DNA from: Arsukibacterium sp. UBA5043
GTDB lineage: Bacteria > Pseudomonadota > Gammaproteobacteria > Enterobacterales > Alteromonadaceae
Direction of reading: 5' to 3'
NCBI GenBank assembly: GCA_002415085.1
Contig: DIBV01000005.1
Span: 1-64,000, forward strand
DNA length: 64,000 nt
Shown in pieces: positions 14,344-24,300 of this stretch (position 1 is its first letter; every line of letters begins with the position of its first letter). The translations under genes and the position numbers were made by a program. Under the pieces are notes generated by a model. It was not told the origin of the DNA, did no database searches, and worked only from the letters and a program-made list of their open reading frames with translations.

Positions 14344-16473
14344 TTAACTGTTAATGCTGCTCATCAGGGTGTTGGCCCTGCGCATCAGTCGCTCTGCATT
14401 TCGTACCTGGTTAGTTTTTAGCAGTTCAGCCGATAATGTCAGGTATTTGTCTGCTAATTGTCGCTTTAACCCCCTTATTAAACTGAAATCAGCCGGTAGC
14501 TGCGTACTGTAATGTTGATATTGCTCAAAAACATTGTCAGTCTCCTGTGCCGAGCTACTGAGGGTTAATGCTTCGCTCAGACGATCAAAGGTTTGCTGAT
14601 AAAACACTGCGGCCTCCTGATGAGGAAAGGGCAGTGGGGTGCCAGTATCTTTAGCATTGTGGTAGGCCGCCATCGCCGCAACAGCGGTTTGCAGTTGCTC
14701 ACCATGTTGCAATAAATCACGGGTTTGTTCATTATTAGCAAATATATGCTGACCGGCTTTTATTAATGCATGTAGTGCCGGGGCATTATGTTCACGGCTG
14801 GCATCTGCAAACGCAGTTTGATAGGCGCTTATTTCAGCGTCGTCCGGCACAATGTTATAATGTTGATCTATCCGCTGAATATCCTCAATTATATTATAAA
14901 TATCGATTTCATCAGGATGTTCCTGATAATGTTGATTGATCAACTGACTGCTCAGCTGGTTGCGCAGCACATCAAGCGCCGTTTGTTTGCTACGATTCAT
15001 ATTGCTGGCCAGATCCGCCAAATAATGGGAGTCGGGATATAAGCGGCTGGCTTGACTGAGCAGCTGTTCAATTTGCGGATAATCAGGATAATTATAACGG
15101 CGATCGCTAATTACCTGATCAATTTGTTGTTCAAAATACGTCAGCAGCCTGGCTGATTGTAAACGCAGTAAACCAGAGCGTATCAATGGATCAGTGGTTT
15201 CTAGCGCAGAAAATGTTGCCAGAAACTCCGGGGCATTACTGTCAGCCAGCTCAAGATAGCCATTGTATTGCTGTTGTTGCAAAGTGTGCTGTTGTTGCAG
15301 CATCTGCAGCTGCAGGTGCTGCTGACTGTAAACCTGCCATAAGGCCGTAGCCGCCAGCAATGCTGCACAGGCCACGGTTGCCGCTGGCCAGTAGCGTCGG
15401 TTCAGTGCCACTAATACCTGGCTAATATTGGTTTTGCGGTCATTACGGTTAAAACGCAGGGCGCGTTTTAACGCCAGCCACTGCAACGGATTTACATGGG
15501 CGGGTTTGTCGGCATGTTTTTGTTGCTGTGCGGCGTTATCCGCCGGGATCCGGTCAAAAGGATGCTTACTGGTCAGAAGTTCATAGCTGATGCAGCCAAA
15601 CGAAAAGGTATCATCACTTACCGATGGCGTTTTGCCCGCCAGTAAATCGGTACTGGCGTAGGCAGGAGTGTAGCCACTTAGTGCTGCGGCCGGGTTTTGC
15701 TGTTCTGCTGCATAGATATCATGATTAAGCTGCAGGGTATGGGCGACACCGAAATCCAGCACTTTTAACTGGCCATTACGGTTAACCATAATATTTGCCG
15801 GTTTTAAATCTGCATGCACGATGCCTTTGCTGTGGGCATAATTTAAGGCCGCACCTAATTGATCAAGCAATTTAATTGCCGCGCTCAGAGGCAGCCCTTT
15901 GGGTTTGTAGCGTTTGATCACCTGGTCCAGACTTTCGCCATCCAGATATTCCATAACGATAAAGTAACAGTCCTGTTCACAATCAACATCAAATACGCTG
16001 ACAATATTAGGATGAGATAATTGCTGGGTTTTATGGGCTTCTTGCAACAGCAGTTGCAGTGCTTCTGGCTGACTGACAAACTGCGGTTGTAACACTTTTA
16101 TTGCTACCTGAGCTTCTGTAATCCCGGTGTTGGCTAAAAAGGTATCCCGGGCCCGGTATATATCGCTCATACCGCCAGAACCAATTTTAGATTCCAGTAA
16201 GTAGCGCTGTTTGATCGTTTTGCCACTTAAGTCGCTGCAAGGTGCAGCTTTAGCCATGTTGGGACGGGCAAAGCGGGTTTTCTCATTATCACTTACATCA
16301 CTATCCTCGGCGACAGTAACTTCTGTGACAGTAGCGTCAGTACGCGCAGCATCTGCGACAGTCGTCGCCCCACGATCCCGCCGTAAGGCGCTATTCATGG
16401 CTTTTGTAACGGCCGGTGAACTGGCAGAAAGCGTAATATCAGATTGAGTGGTTTTATCAGCGTTATCAGCCAT
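14344..16473 (-). CDS. ppkA: T6SS-associated Ser/Thr protein kinase (PpkA/Stk type)
   Basis: 709-residue membrane kinase that would phosphorylate the FHA protein to switch the secretion system on. The kinase domain spans about residues 90-350: glycine loop IGSGGMSDIYRA, Lys126 in VAIKV, catalytic loop HADLKPANIM with Asp222, and DFG at 240-242. A membrane span (about 362-382, AATVACAALLAATALW) is followed by a glutamine-rich coiled segment and a long periplasmic helical domain with no recognised fold. The loop has HAD rather than HRD, so this is a non-RD kinase. ATG 16473 (preceded by AAGG) is preferred to the upstream ATG at 16566. It is divergent from tagH. Confidence 0.88.
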   Translation of the reverse strand: MADNADKTTQSDITLSASSPAVTKAMNSALRRDRGATTVADAARTDATVTEVTVAEDSDVSDNEKTRFARPNMAKAAPCSDLSGKTIKQRYLLESKIGSGGMSDIYRARDTFLANTGITEAQVAIKVLQPQFVSQPEALQLLLQEAHKTQQLSHPNIVSVFDVDCEQDCYFIVMEYLDGESLDQVIKRYKPKGLPLSAAIKLLDQLGAALNYAHSKGIVHADLKPANIMVNRNGQLKVLDFGVAHTLQLNHDIYAAEQQNPAAALSGYTPAYASTDLLAGKTPSVSDDTFSFGCISYELLTSKHPFDRIPADNAAQQQKHADKPAHVNPLQWLALKRALRFNRNDRKTNISQVLVALNRRYWPAATVACAALLAATALWQVYSQQHLQLQMLQQQHTLQQQQYNGYLELADSNAPEFLATFSALETTDPLIRSGLLRLQSARLLTYFEQQIDQVISDRRYNYPDYPQIEQLLSQASRLYPDSHYLADLASNMNRSKQTALDVLRNQLSSQLINQHYQEHPDEIDIYNIIEDIQRIDQHYNIVPDDAEISAYQTAFADASREHNAPALHALIKAGQHIFANNEQTRDLLQHGEQLQTAVAAMAAYHNAKDTGTPLPFPHQEAAVFYQQTFDRLSEALTLSSSAQETDNVFEQYQHYSTQLPADFSLIRGLKRQLADKYLTLSAELLKTNQVRNAERLMRRANTLMSSINS

Positions 16474-16791
16474 GTTATTGGTTACCTTACTCTTTGTTCT
16501 GCTGCGGTTTTGTAACGCATCAGTGTTACTGCATACCCCGCCTGATTTACAAGTTAGTGACAACAAAGTTATTAATACTGACTAGACACCTTGGATTGGT
16601 GCAATATCAGTTGTGCCACGACGATTTAACCCTCGCCATTTTAGCTTTAGATGAAAAAACATCAAGCTAAATTGCATTAATGTAAACAAGATATATATTG
16701 ACTTCGACTATTGTTGGCTCTAATCTTTGCGCCTGCAACCTTTTGGTAAAATTATTGTACTAAGTTGATTAATGCTGGCAGGGAGTGTTAA
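16474..16791. other. Divergent intergenic region between ppkA and tagH
   Basis: About 318 bases without a convincing gene; an upstream ATG at 16566 could extend ppkA by 31 residues. The DNA is AT-rich around 16640-16770 and must hold promoters for both directions. The best plus-strand candidate is listed separately. I looked for a sigma-54 element here, as some T6SS loci use one, and found only a wrongly spaced match. Confidence 0.5.
16698..16726 (+). promoter_or_regulatory. Candidate sigma-70 promoter for tagH-pppA
   Basis: TTGACT (16698-16703) is 17 bases from TAATCT (16721-16726). The -35 element is close to consensus, the -10 is weak. The site lies about 65 bases before the tagH start. 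Confidence 0.3.
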
Positions 16792-18114
16792 GTGAGTCAG
16801 ACGGATATGTTACTGGAGCTATCGGTGTTAAGTTATCACCGGTTATCACCTCGTCAGGTGGCGTTGAAACGCTTTGACGGTAAAGGTGGTACTCTCGGGC
16901 GGGCTGAGCATGCTGACTGGCATCTGCCTGATCCGGAGCGCGTTGTTTCCAGCATTCATGGTCAAATTAGCTATCAACGCGATGGTTTCTGGATCACGGA
17001 CCATTCAACCAATGGTTTATTTGTTAATCGTGCAGTTACCCCGGTTGGAAAGGGGCAGCAACATTTGCTGACAGACGGTGATTTATTGTGTCTGGGTGAC
17101 TATGAAATTAACGTTGCCATCATAACAGCGCCAACGCACGCCATGTCCGGCGCAGCGAACAGGCCAGAGAGTCTGCCTGAGAGTACACCAGCTCAGGGGC
17201 TGAAAGTCAGCGACTTTGCTGCTGTTCATATGCAGAGCAAGTCAACGTTGCCTGGAACCGTGGCAATGTCAGCAGCGCCGGTACCATTAGGGGCAGAAGA
17301 TTCAGATTATAAGCAAACCGACGGCTATTCTCAGAGTGATGCCCTGGAAAATAGTGATATGTTAACTGAAAGTTTTTCCCCGCCGCAAAGCCTTATTCCC
17401 GATGACTGGCAACCGAACTGGCAACATGACACTTTGCCAGAGGAGCCCCTGAACCTGACAAGTAACGAAGTTGATCCGCTGCTTAGCACAACGCCAAACA
17501 CCCAGGATAGCGGCGCTGCACAGGCAAACGCCGGGCATTGTTTGCAGGCATTTCTGACTGCCCTCAAGGTACCCATGCCACCGGCTCAACAGCTGCAAAA
17601 CCCCGCCTGGTGGGGCCAGTTGGGTGATGCGCTTCAGGCATCGCTGCAGGGCATCATTGACGTGATGCGTTCCCGCTCAGAGTTGAAAAATACCTTGCGG
17701 GTGAACCAGACCACGTTTCAACAGCGGGAAAACAATCCTCTGAAATTTTCAGCCAATGTCAGCGAAGCCTTTCATAACTTATTTAATCATAACGCCAGCA
17801 GCTTTATGGCACCGCGTCAGGCTGTTAGTGCGGCGTTTTCCGATATGAGTCAACATGAAGCTGCGATCATTGCCGGCGCTGCCGGGTCAATGCAGGGACT
17901 GCTTGCTCAGCTTACGCCGCAGCAGATAGAGCAACGGGACTTTGGCGCCAGTTTTATTGATAAAGTGAACCCTGGCCAGCGTTACAACCGTTACTGGAAT
18001 TTATTTCAGGCGCTGCACCAGGAGCTACTTTCTGAGGTTAGCCGTACTGCAAAAGGTGGCGTAAATGATGATTTTATCCGCGCCTATGAAGAATACTTAT
18101 CCAAACAAAAATGA
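16792..18114 (+). CDS. tagH: T6SS FHA-domain protein TagH (Fha/ImpI)
   Basis: 440-residue cytoplasmic scaffold recognised by the T6SS kinase. The forkhead-associated domain (about residues 20-112) shows GTLGRAEHADWHLPDPERVV, SSIHGQISY and DHSTNGLFVNR, the phosphothreonine-binding loops. A low-complexity acidic linker (about 120-240) follows. The C-terminal domain (about 245-435), with FSANVSEAFHNLFNH and FIDKVNPGQRYNRYW, is characteristic of T6SS FHA proteins. The GTG start has GGGAG 8 bases upstream. First gene of a run through pppA with short gaps. Confidence 0.9.
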   Translation: MSQTDMLLELSVLSYHRLSPRQVALKRFDGKGGTLGRAEHADWHLPDPERVVSSIHGQISYQRDGFWITDHSTNGLFVNRAVTPVGKGQQHLLTDGDLLCLGDYEINVAIITAPTHAMSGAANRPESLPESTPAQGLKVSDFAAVHMQSKSTLPGTVAMSAAPVPLGAEDSDYKQTDGYSQSDALENSDMLTESFSPPQSLIPDDWQPNWQHDTLPEEPLNLTSNEVDPLLSTTPNTQDSGAAQANAGHCLQAFLTALKVPMPPAQQLQNPAWWGQLGDALQASLQGIIDVMRSRSELKNTLRVNQTTFQQRENNPLKFSANVSEAFHNLFNHNASSFMAPRQAVSAAFSDMSQHEAAIIAGAAGSMQGLLAQLTPQQIEQRDFGASFIDKVNPGQRYNRYWNLFQALHQELLSEVSRTAKGGVNDDFIRAYEEYLSKQK

Positions 18115-18136
18115 CAGATCAATGGAGTTGTCAACT

Positions 18137-18622
18137 ATGAAACGGATCTACCTGCTGGTGTTAGTCATGATGTCTATGTACTTATTACAGGGTTGTCAGG
18201 CTGTTTATTCCACTTTTCCGCCGTCTACGACGCTGCATTTCCGGGTAGCACAAGACATCAACCCTGATGCAGACCAGCGGCCTTCGCCGGTAATTATCCG
18301 TGTGTACGAGCTGGCTTCTAAAACGGTATTTGAAAATCAGGACTTTTTTGCGCTGTATGACAATCCTGAACAAACCCTGCGCACTGACCTGCTTAAAATA
18401 GACGAGCTGGTGTTTGAGCCAGGCCAGCGCACAGAATACAAAATGACGTTGCTACCTACCACCAAAGCCGTTGCTGTGATTGCCGCATACCGTGATATTG
18501 AAGGTGCCCGCTGGCGTGCAGTAGTAGACGTTAAACCAACAGGTTATGACGATTTTTATGTCTACGTTGACAAGCTTGCCGTGTATATCCGTGAACATGA
18601 TTTAGAACGGCCAAGCCGTTAA
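18137..18622 (+). CDS. tssJ: T6SS outer-membrane lipoprotein TssJ
   Basis: 161-residue lipoprotein that anchors the TssLM membrane complex to the outer membrane. The lipobox is LLQGC with Cys20 of MKRIYLLVLVMMSMYLLQGC. The mature transthyretin-like domain has SPVIIRVYELASKTVFENQDF, LGDL-like LRTDLLKIDELVFEPGQ and AVIAAYRDIEGARWRA, all typical of TssJ/VasD. ATG 18137 is preferred because it gives a proper signal peptide and follows GGAG with 8 bases between. The frame is open upstream into tagH but has no support there. Confidence 0.93.
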   Translation: MKRIYLLVLVMMSMYLLQGCQAVYSTFPPSTTLHFRVAQDINPDADQRPSPVIIRVYELASKTVFENQDFFALYDNPEQTLRTDLLKIDELVFEPGQRTEYKMTLLPTTKAVAVIAAYRDIEGARWRAVVDVKPTGYDDFYVYVDKLAVYIREHDLERPSR

Positions 18623-18652
18623 ACGCGGTAATTTGCCTGGAGTAAAAAGCAA

Positions 18653-19981
18653 ATGAGTGAATTCAGTAAAATTGCCTGGTCAGAGGGCATGTTTTTGCGG
18701 CCGCAGCACTTTCAACAACAAGACCGACATCTGCATTACAACCAGCAAAGCCGTCAGGAACAGCTAGCGCCTTTTAGCTGGGGCGTTTACGATTATCAGC
18801 TTGACAGCCAGTGTTTAAAGTTCAGCCAGTTTGGCTTAACCAGTTTGCGCGGTATTCTGCCCGATGGCACCTTACTCGAATTACCTGACATTGAACCCTT
18901 GCCAGCTCCCCTTAGTATTGGCAAGGGGTGTCGCGATCAGCAGGTGTATCTGTGTCTGGCGGTTGACAGAGCAAATGGTGTAAATATTGCTCAACCGGAT
19001 AGCGAACAGATAACCCGCTTTCATTTTGCTGACCACACTCTGACCGATACCAGTTTAGCTGAAGTGGCTGCAGAGACATTACAATTGGCCAGGCTCAGAG
19101 TATTGCTGAAGCTGGAAAGTGACGATAGAAGTGGCTTTATTGGTTTTGCTATTGCGCGGATCCGGGAAGTCTCCGATCAGGGTGAAGTGAAGCTGGAGGA
19201 TAAGTTTATTCCGCCGCTTTTAAATGTACAGCGTAACCCGCCGCTTAAGGCGCTGATTACTGAAACCCTTGGCATGCTAAATCAACGGGCGCAGGCATTA
19301 AGCAGTCGGATTAGCAAAGGGCAGGGAACCAGCAGTTCTATTGCCGACTTTCTGATGTTACAGGTGCTCAACCGGTATGAGCCAGTGTTAAAGCACTGGC
19401 AGCAACTTGATGGTAGCAACCCGCTGGCGTTGTATCAGCTGATGGTGAGCATGCTCGGTGAACTGGCTACCTTTACCAGTAAAGAGAAAAGGCCACCTGA
19501 GTTTCCACCCTATATTCATCAGGACCTGACCCCTGTTTTTGGCAACTTAGCAGTGATTATGAATCAGACCCTCAGCGTGGTACTGGAACAGACCGCGCAG
19601 GCACTGCCATTAGAGCAGGCTAAGTTCGGCATTTTAGTATCACCGCTAACCGATAAAACCCTGCTTGAATATGCCCAGTTTGTATTGGCAGTCAGTGCCG
19701 ACTTGCCTGCGGAGGATATCCGCAAACATTTACCGGCCAGATTAAAAATTGGCCCGGTTGAGCATATACGTGAACTGGTTAACAACCAGCTGCCCGGTAT
19801 TGCGGTAACGGGGTTGCCGGTCGCACCAAGACAGGTGCCGTATCACGCCGGCTATCACTACTTTCAGTTAGATAAAACCAGTATTTATTGGCAGCGATTG
19901 GCAAACAGTGGCGCACTGGCTTTGCATTTATCGGGTAATTATCCCGGGTTAAAGCTGGAACTCTGGGCCATTAAAGCCTGA
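18653..19981 (+). CDS. tssK: T6SS baseplate protein TssK
   Basis: 442-residue trimeric protein linking baseplate to membrane complex. The N-terminus KIAWSEGMFLRPQHFQQQDR is the family hallmark, followed by WGVYDYQLD. The middle holds helical neck segments (for example QVLNRYEPVLKHWQQL). The C-terminal head domain shows FVLAVSADLPAEDIRKHLPARLKIGP and YFQLDKTSIYWQRL. The length matches TssK/VasE. It sits 30 bases after tssJ and 19 bases before tssL, so it is co-transcribed with them. GGAG lies before the ATG with about 10 bases between. Confidence 0.95.
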   Translation: MSEFSKIAWSEGMFLRPQHFQQQDRHLHYNQQSRQEQLAPFSWGVYDYQLDSQCLKFSQFGLTSLRGILPDGTLLELPDIEPLPAPLSIGKGCRDQQVYLCLAVDRANGVNIAQPDSEQITRFHFADHTLTDTSLAEVAAETLQLARLRVLLKLESDDRSGFIGFAIARIREVSDQGEVKLEDKFIPPLLNVQRNPPLKALITETLGMLNQRAQALSSRISKGQGTSSSIADFLMLQVLNRYEPVLKHWQQLDGSNPLALYQLMVSMLGELATFTSKEKRPPEFPPYIHQDLTPVFGNLAVIMNQTLSVVLEQTAQALPLEQAKFGILVSPLTDKTLLEYAQFVLAVSADLPAEDIRKHLPARLKIGPVEHIRELVNNQLPGIAVTGLPVAPRQVPYHAGYHYFQLDKTSIYWQRLANSGALALHLSGNYPGLKLELWAIKA

Positions 19982-20000
19982 ATAACAGGGATGGAAGCTA

Positions 20001-21326
20001 ATGTCTGATCAAACCATTATAAAACCCCGGCCGGGTGGTCGCGCCATCCGACCAGAGGCTGCGCCTGCTGCCCCGCCAGAGCCGGCAGTGAGCGGCAGTG
20101 TTAACAATGATAAAACCAGGATTGCTACTGGCAATCGCAACAGTGTACCGGGCCAGATGCCGCCAACGTTGTCGATCAGTGACAACGTGCTGGTTGATGA
20201 AGCCGCAGTACTGTTTTCTCTGGTAGGCCCTATTCGTAGTACTCCCAGCCACAATGATGTTAATGGCTTAAAAAAACAGTGTGTTGGTCTGATTAATCAG
20301 TACGAGCAGCAGCTTCGGGTTAAAGGAATTGTGGCAGAGGTTATTGAGCAGGCTCGTTATACCCTGTGCTGCTTTATCGATGAAATTGTACTGAACACCA
20401 GTTGGGGGGGGAACAGTGACTGGGCGACTGAGAGCCTGTTGTCAACATTTCATAATGAGACCTTTGGCGGTGAGTACTTCTTTACTCTGCTGGAGAGCGC
20501 TATAAGTCAGCCGGCCCAAAATCTGACGTTACTGGAACTGCAGTATTTATGCTTATCTTTTGGCTTTGTTGGCAAAATGCGGGTTGAAGAACGCGGCTAC
20601 GAGAAACTGGAGCTGATCAAAGATCGTGCTTACAAAGCGATCCGCAGTCAGCGTGGTGAGCCCGCCCGCGAGCTGTCGCCAAAATGGCACAGCGATGCGG
20701 TGCAATCCGGCGCGCTGGAAAACCGCTTGCCATTGTGGGTGCTATGTTCGGTTATCGCGGCGTTATTGCTGGGCGTTTATATGTACCTTAATTATCAGGT
20801 TAATAGTTACTCTAATCAGGTTCATCGCGAATTAAATGCGCTGGTGAACTGGCAGCCTGATGCGGTGACAGGCAAGAGTGGCAAACCTCATCAGGATGCT
20901 GTTCACTTACAACAACTGCTGCAAACCGAAATTCGGCGCGATATGTTACAGGTAATAGAGTTGCCTGATCGGGTACGGATCCGGGTAGGCCTGCATCATC
21001 TTTTCACTGCGGGCGGTGTGACAATTAATGAAAGTTTTCAGCCCGTAATTACCAAAATTGCCAGGTCGCTCGAAGGGGTGGATGGTCGTATTCTGGTAAC
21101 TGGCTTTACCGATGATTTGCCCATTTTTACCAGTAAATATCCATCGAACTGGCATTTGTCACTAGCCAGAGCCAACGCTATGGCTGATGCGCTGGCAGCA
21201 GGCGGTCAGTTGCATGGTCGGTTATGGCCAGAAGGGCGCGGAGAAGCTGATCCGATAGCGACCAATGATACTGCAGCTAACCGGGCACTTAACCGTCGGG
21301 TTGAAATAGATTTGTTAGCGCAATAG
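20001..21326 (+). CDS. tssL: T6SS inner-membrane protein TssL with C-terminal OmpA-like domain
   Basis: 441 residues. A proline/alanine-rich N-terminus (1-60) precedes the DotU/TssL cytoplasmic domain (about 65-215; LCCFIDEIVLNTSWGG, FGGEYFF and FVGKMRVEERGYEKL). One membrane span follows at about 240-260 (LPLWVLCSVIAALLLGVYMYL). The periplasmic part ends in an OmpA/MotB-type peptidoglycan-binding domain (ILVTGFTDDLPI, LSLARANAMADALAAGG, NRALNRRVEIDLL). Such evolved TssL proteins hold the machine to the cell wall directly, without TagL. The gene lies between tssK and tssM. Confidence 0.94.
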   Translation: MSDQTIIKPRPGGRAIRPEAAPAAPPEPAVSGSVNNDKTRIATGNRNSVPGQMPPTLSISDNVLVDEAAVLFSLVGPIRSTPSHNDVNGLKKQCVGLINQYEQQLRVKGIVAEVIEQARYTLCCFIDEIVLNTSWGGNSDWATESLLSTFHNETFGGEYFFTLLESAISQPAQNLTLLELQYLCLSFGFVGKMRVEERGYEKLELIKDRAYKAIRSQRGEPARELSPKWHSDAVQSGALENRLPLWVLCSVIAALLLGVYMYLNYQVNSYSNQVHRELNALVNWQPDAVTGKSGKPHQDAVHLQQLLQTEIRRDMLQVIELPDRVRIRVGLHHLFTAGGVTINESFQPVITKIARSLEGVDGRILVTGFTDDLPIFTSKYPSNWHLSLARANAMADALAAGGQLHGRLWPEGRGEADPIATNDTAANRALNRRVEIDLLAQ

Positions 21327-21347
21327 TGAAGTGCAAGGACTAAATAA

Positions 21348-24300
21348 ATGAAACTTAAAGGTTTTTTTCTCTCATTGCGCCGCATTATGACTGCAGGCTG
21401 GCTGATAACCTTACTCGGTTTAACCGCACTGGCTTTGTTAATCTGGTTTGGTGGCCCATTAGTGGCTATCGCGGGTGTCGAGCCACTGGCCAGCACCACC
21501 GCCAGGCTGGTTACGCTGCTGCTTATCGCATTAATATGGGGTGCCAGTCATTATATCCGGGGTATGCGTGAAGACCGCTCACATAAGCAAGCAGTAGATA
21601 CGTTGCTAAATGGCGATGAGCATCAGCAACAGGATGCGATGGCGAAACGGGATATTGAAATACTGCGTGGCAGAATGCAAAAGGCCCTGGATATTTTAAA
21701 ACACGCCAGTTTTAGCAAAGCGCGGGATATATATCAGTTACCCTGGTATATGCTGATTGGGCCGCCAGGCTCAGGTAAAACCACCGCTTTGCAACAGTCT
21801 GGCCTGGAGTTTCCGTTAAAAGAACAAATGGGGGTTGATGCCATTGAGGGCATTGGCGGCACCCGGCAGTGTGATTGGTGGTTTACCAACCAGGCCGTGT
21901 TAATCGATACCGCCGGTCGTTATACCACGCAGGACAGTCACGCCCAACAAGATGCATCCGCCTGGCAGGGTTTTTTAGGATTGCTGCGCAAGCACCGGCC
22001 ACGCCGGCCAATAAACGGGGTTATTGTGTTCGTCAGTCTGGCTGATTTACTAAACCAGACCCGTACCGAGCGTAACTTACATGCCAGAGCCATTAAGCAG
22101 CGGGTGCAGGAACTGCAAAACCAGTTGGGGATGAGCTTCCCGGTGTATGTGATGTTTACTAAAGCAGATTTAATTGCCGGTTTTTCTGAGTTTTTTGATG
22201 ATCTGGCGCCGGAGGATCGGGAACAGGTATGGGGAACCACCTTTTCACTGCATCCCGAGAATGAAGAAAAAGGGGTGGTGGCTCAGTTTAATAAAGAATT
22301 TCACGCCATAGTGAACCGGTTACACCAGCGCTTGTACCACCGGCTGCAAACGGAGCGCGAGCAACAAAGCCGGGCTGCCATTTATGAATTTCCTCGTCAG
22401 TTACGATTATTGCAAAGTGCCGCCGATGACTTTCTAAAAGAGATTTTTTCGCCTAATCCCTTTGAAAAAGCCACTATGCTGCGGGGCGTCTATATTGCCA
22501 GTGCCACCCAGCAAGGCCAGCCGATTGACCGGATTATGGCGCAGCTCGGTGGTAACTTTGGCCTGGCCGAGCCGCCGCTGCGTCGGCATACAGGCGAGGG
22601 AAAAAGTTACTTTTTAAAACGCTTTTTTGAGCAAATTGTTATTCCGGAACGGGAGCTGGCCTCGGTAAATTTGCAGCATAAAAACAAACATCGCTGGATC
22701 AGGCATGGCACTTTGGCGGCGAGTGCTGTTGTGTCAGTGTGGTTACTGAGTGCCTGGACTTCCAGTTACCACTGGAACCGGCAACTGGTTGATGACGTGG
22801 CGTTATCATTGCAACAGTACCATAGCCTCGAGCAATCGCAGGCGCAACAATCGATGCTGCAACTTAACGAGCAGCTGAATGTGCTGCGTGATATGCCCGC
22901 TGGCTATGCTGGTTTATTACCAGCAGACGGGCCAAAAAATCTTGGCTTATATCAGGGAGACAAATTAGGTCAATCTGCTAAAACAGCTTATCAGCGGGCG
23001 CTGTATGCCGAGTTTGTACCCTATTTGCTGGCAAGTTTAACGGCTGAAATGCAGCAGCATGCTGAGCATCGGGATTATTTATATGAAACCCTGAAAACCT
23101 ATCTGATGATTTTTCAGCCGGAGCGATTTGAAGCAGAGCAGGTGCAGGCCTGGTTTGCCCAGTTTACTGAGCGCCTGTTGCCGGCTGAAATTAACCAGCC
23201 GCTTCGAAACTCATTACAAAGCCATCTGGATGCGCTATTACAGGCAGGTATTCAGGGTGCCCGTTTTGACGAAAAGGTGGTGGCAGGCACCCGTGATCTG
23301 CTGATGACAGTGCCATTAGCTGAGCGCGCTTATCAGCGGATCCGAACTGAGCTGATGGATAGCCATATTCCAGATTTTCGCCTGTCAGACGTGCTGGCAA
23401 CTGACAGCGTAACGCTGTTCAGCCGGCGCAGTGGTAAACCGCTGCGCCAGGGTATTTCAGGCTTATATACTTATCAGGGGTTTCATGGTGTTTTCAACAT
23501 TGAGAAGCGCCGGATCATTCGCCAGCTGCTGTCGGACAGCTGGGTATACGGTGATGAGGACGATGGCGCCGCAAAGCAGAGCAATGCTGATTTATCTGCC
23601 CAGGTTACCATGCGCTATATGCGGGACTATGTATATTTATGGCAGGAGTTGCTAAACGACATCGAAATGCAGCCTATCACCAATGTTGAACAGGGGCTGG
23701 CTCACACTAAAATTCTGGCAGGGCCGGAGCAGCCTATTCAGAACCTGATAAAAGCGGCGCAGCAAAATCTGCGACTAACCCAGTTGCCGGAATCGGCCGA
23801 ACTCGATATGGCAGCAGATGTGGCCGGCAAGGTAGCTCAGACTCAGTTTTCCAGCCAGACCCGCCGCTTAAACAGGGTATTACCAGACGAGATGCCCGAT
23901 GTCAGTCGCAGTTTACCGGGTAAAGAAGTTGAGGCGGCGTTTTCTGAATTGCTGGCCATTAACGATGCGCAGCTGGAACAAATTGGCCAGACTACCCGGC
24001 GCTACTATGATTATCTGGAACGCTTATATGCGCCTGGGGGCAGGGCGCGGCAGGCTTATGCCAACCAGCTTAACTCAGAGGAAGCGAATGAGCTGAATGT
24101 GGCTCTGCGCCGGATCCGCAGTGAAGTGCCGGCGCCGTTCAGTACCTGGCTGGGTAACATTTCCAGCGATACCGCACAGCTGTTTGCCAGCGGCAGTCGG
24201 CAACATATTAATGAAGCCTGGCAAGGCAAGGTACTCAGTGAGTATCGCGGCGCTATTGCTGGTCGTTATCCGCTGAATCGCCAGGCTAGCTCCGATATTA

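Noticed and set aside
16580-16620. A minus-strand TGGCAC...TTGC pair that resembles a sigma-54 promoter for ppkA
   Set aside because: The spacing between the GG and GC dinucleotides is 13 rather than the required 10 bases.
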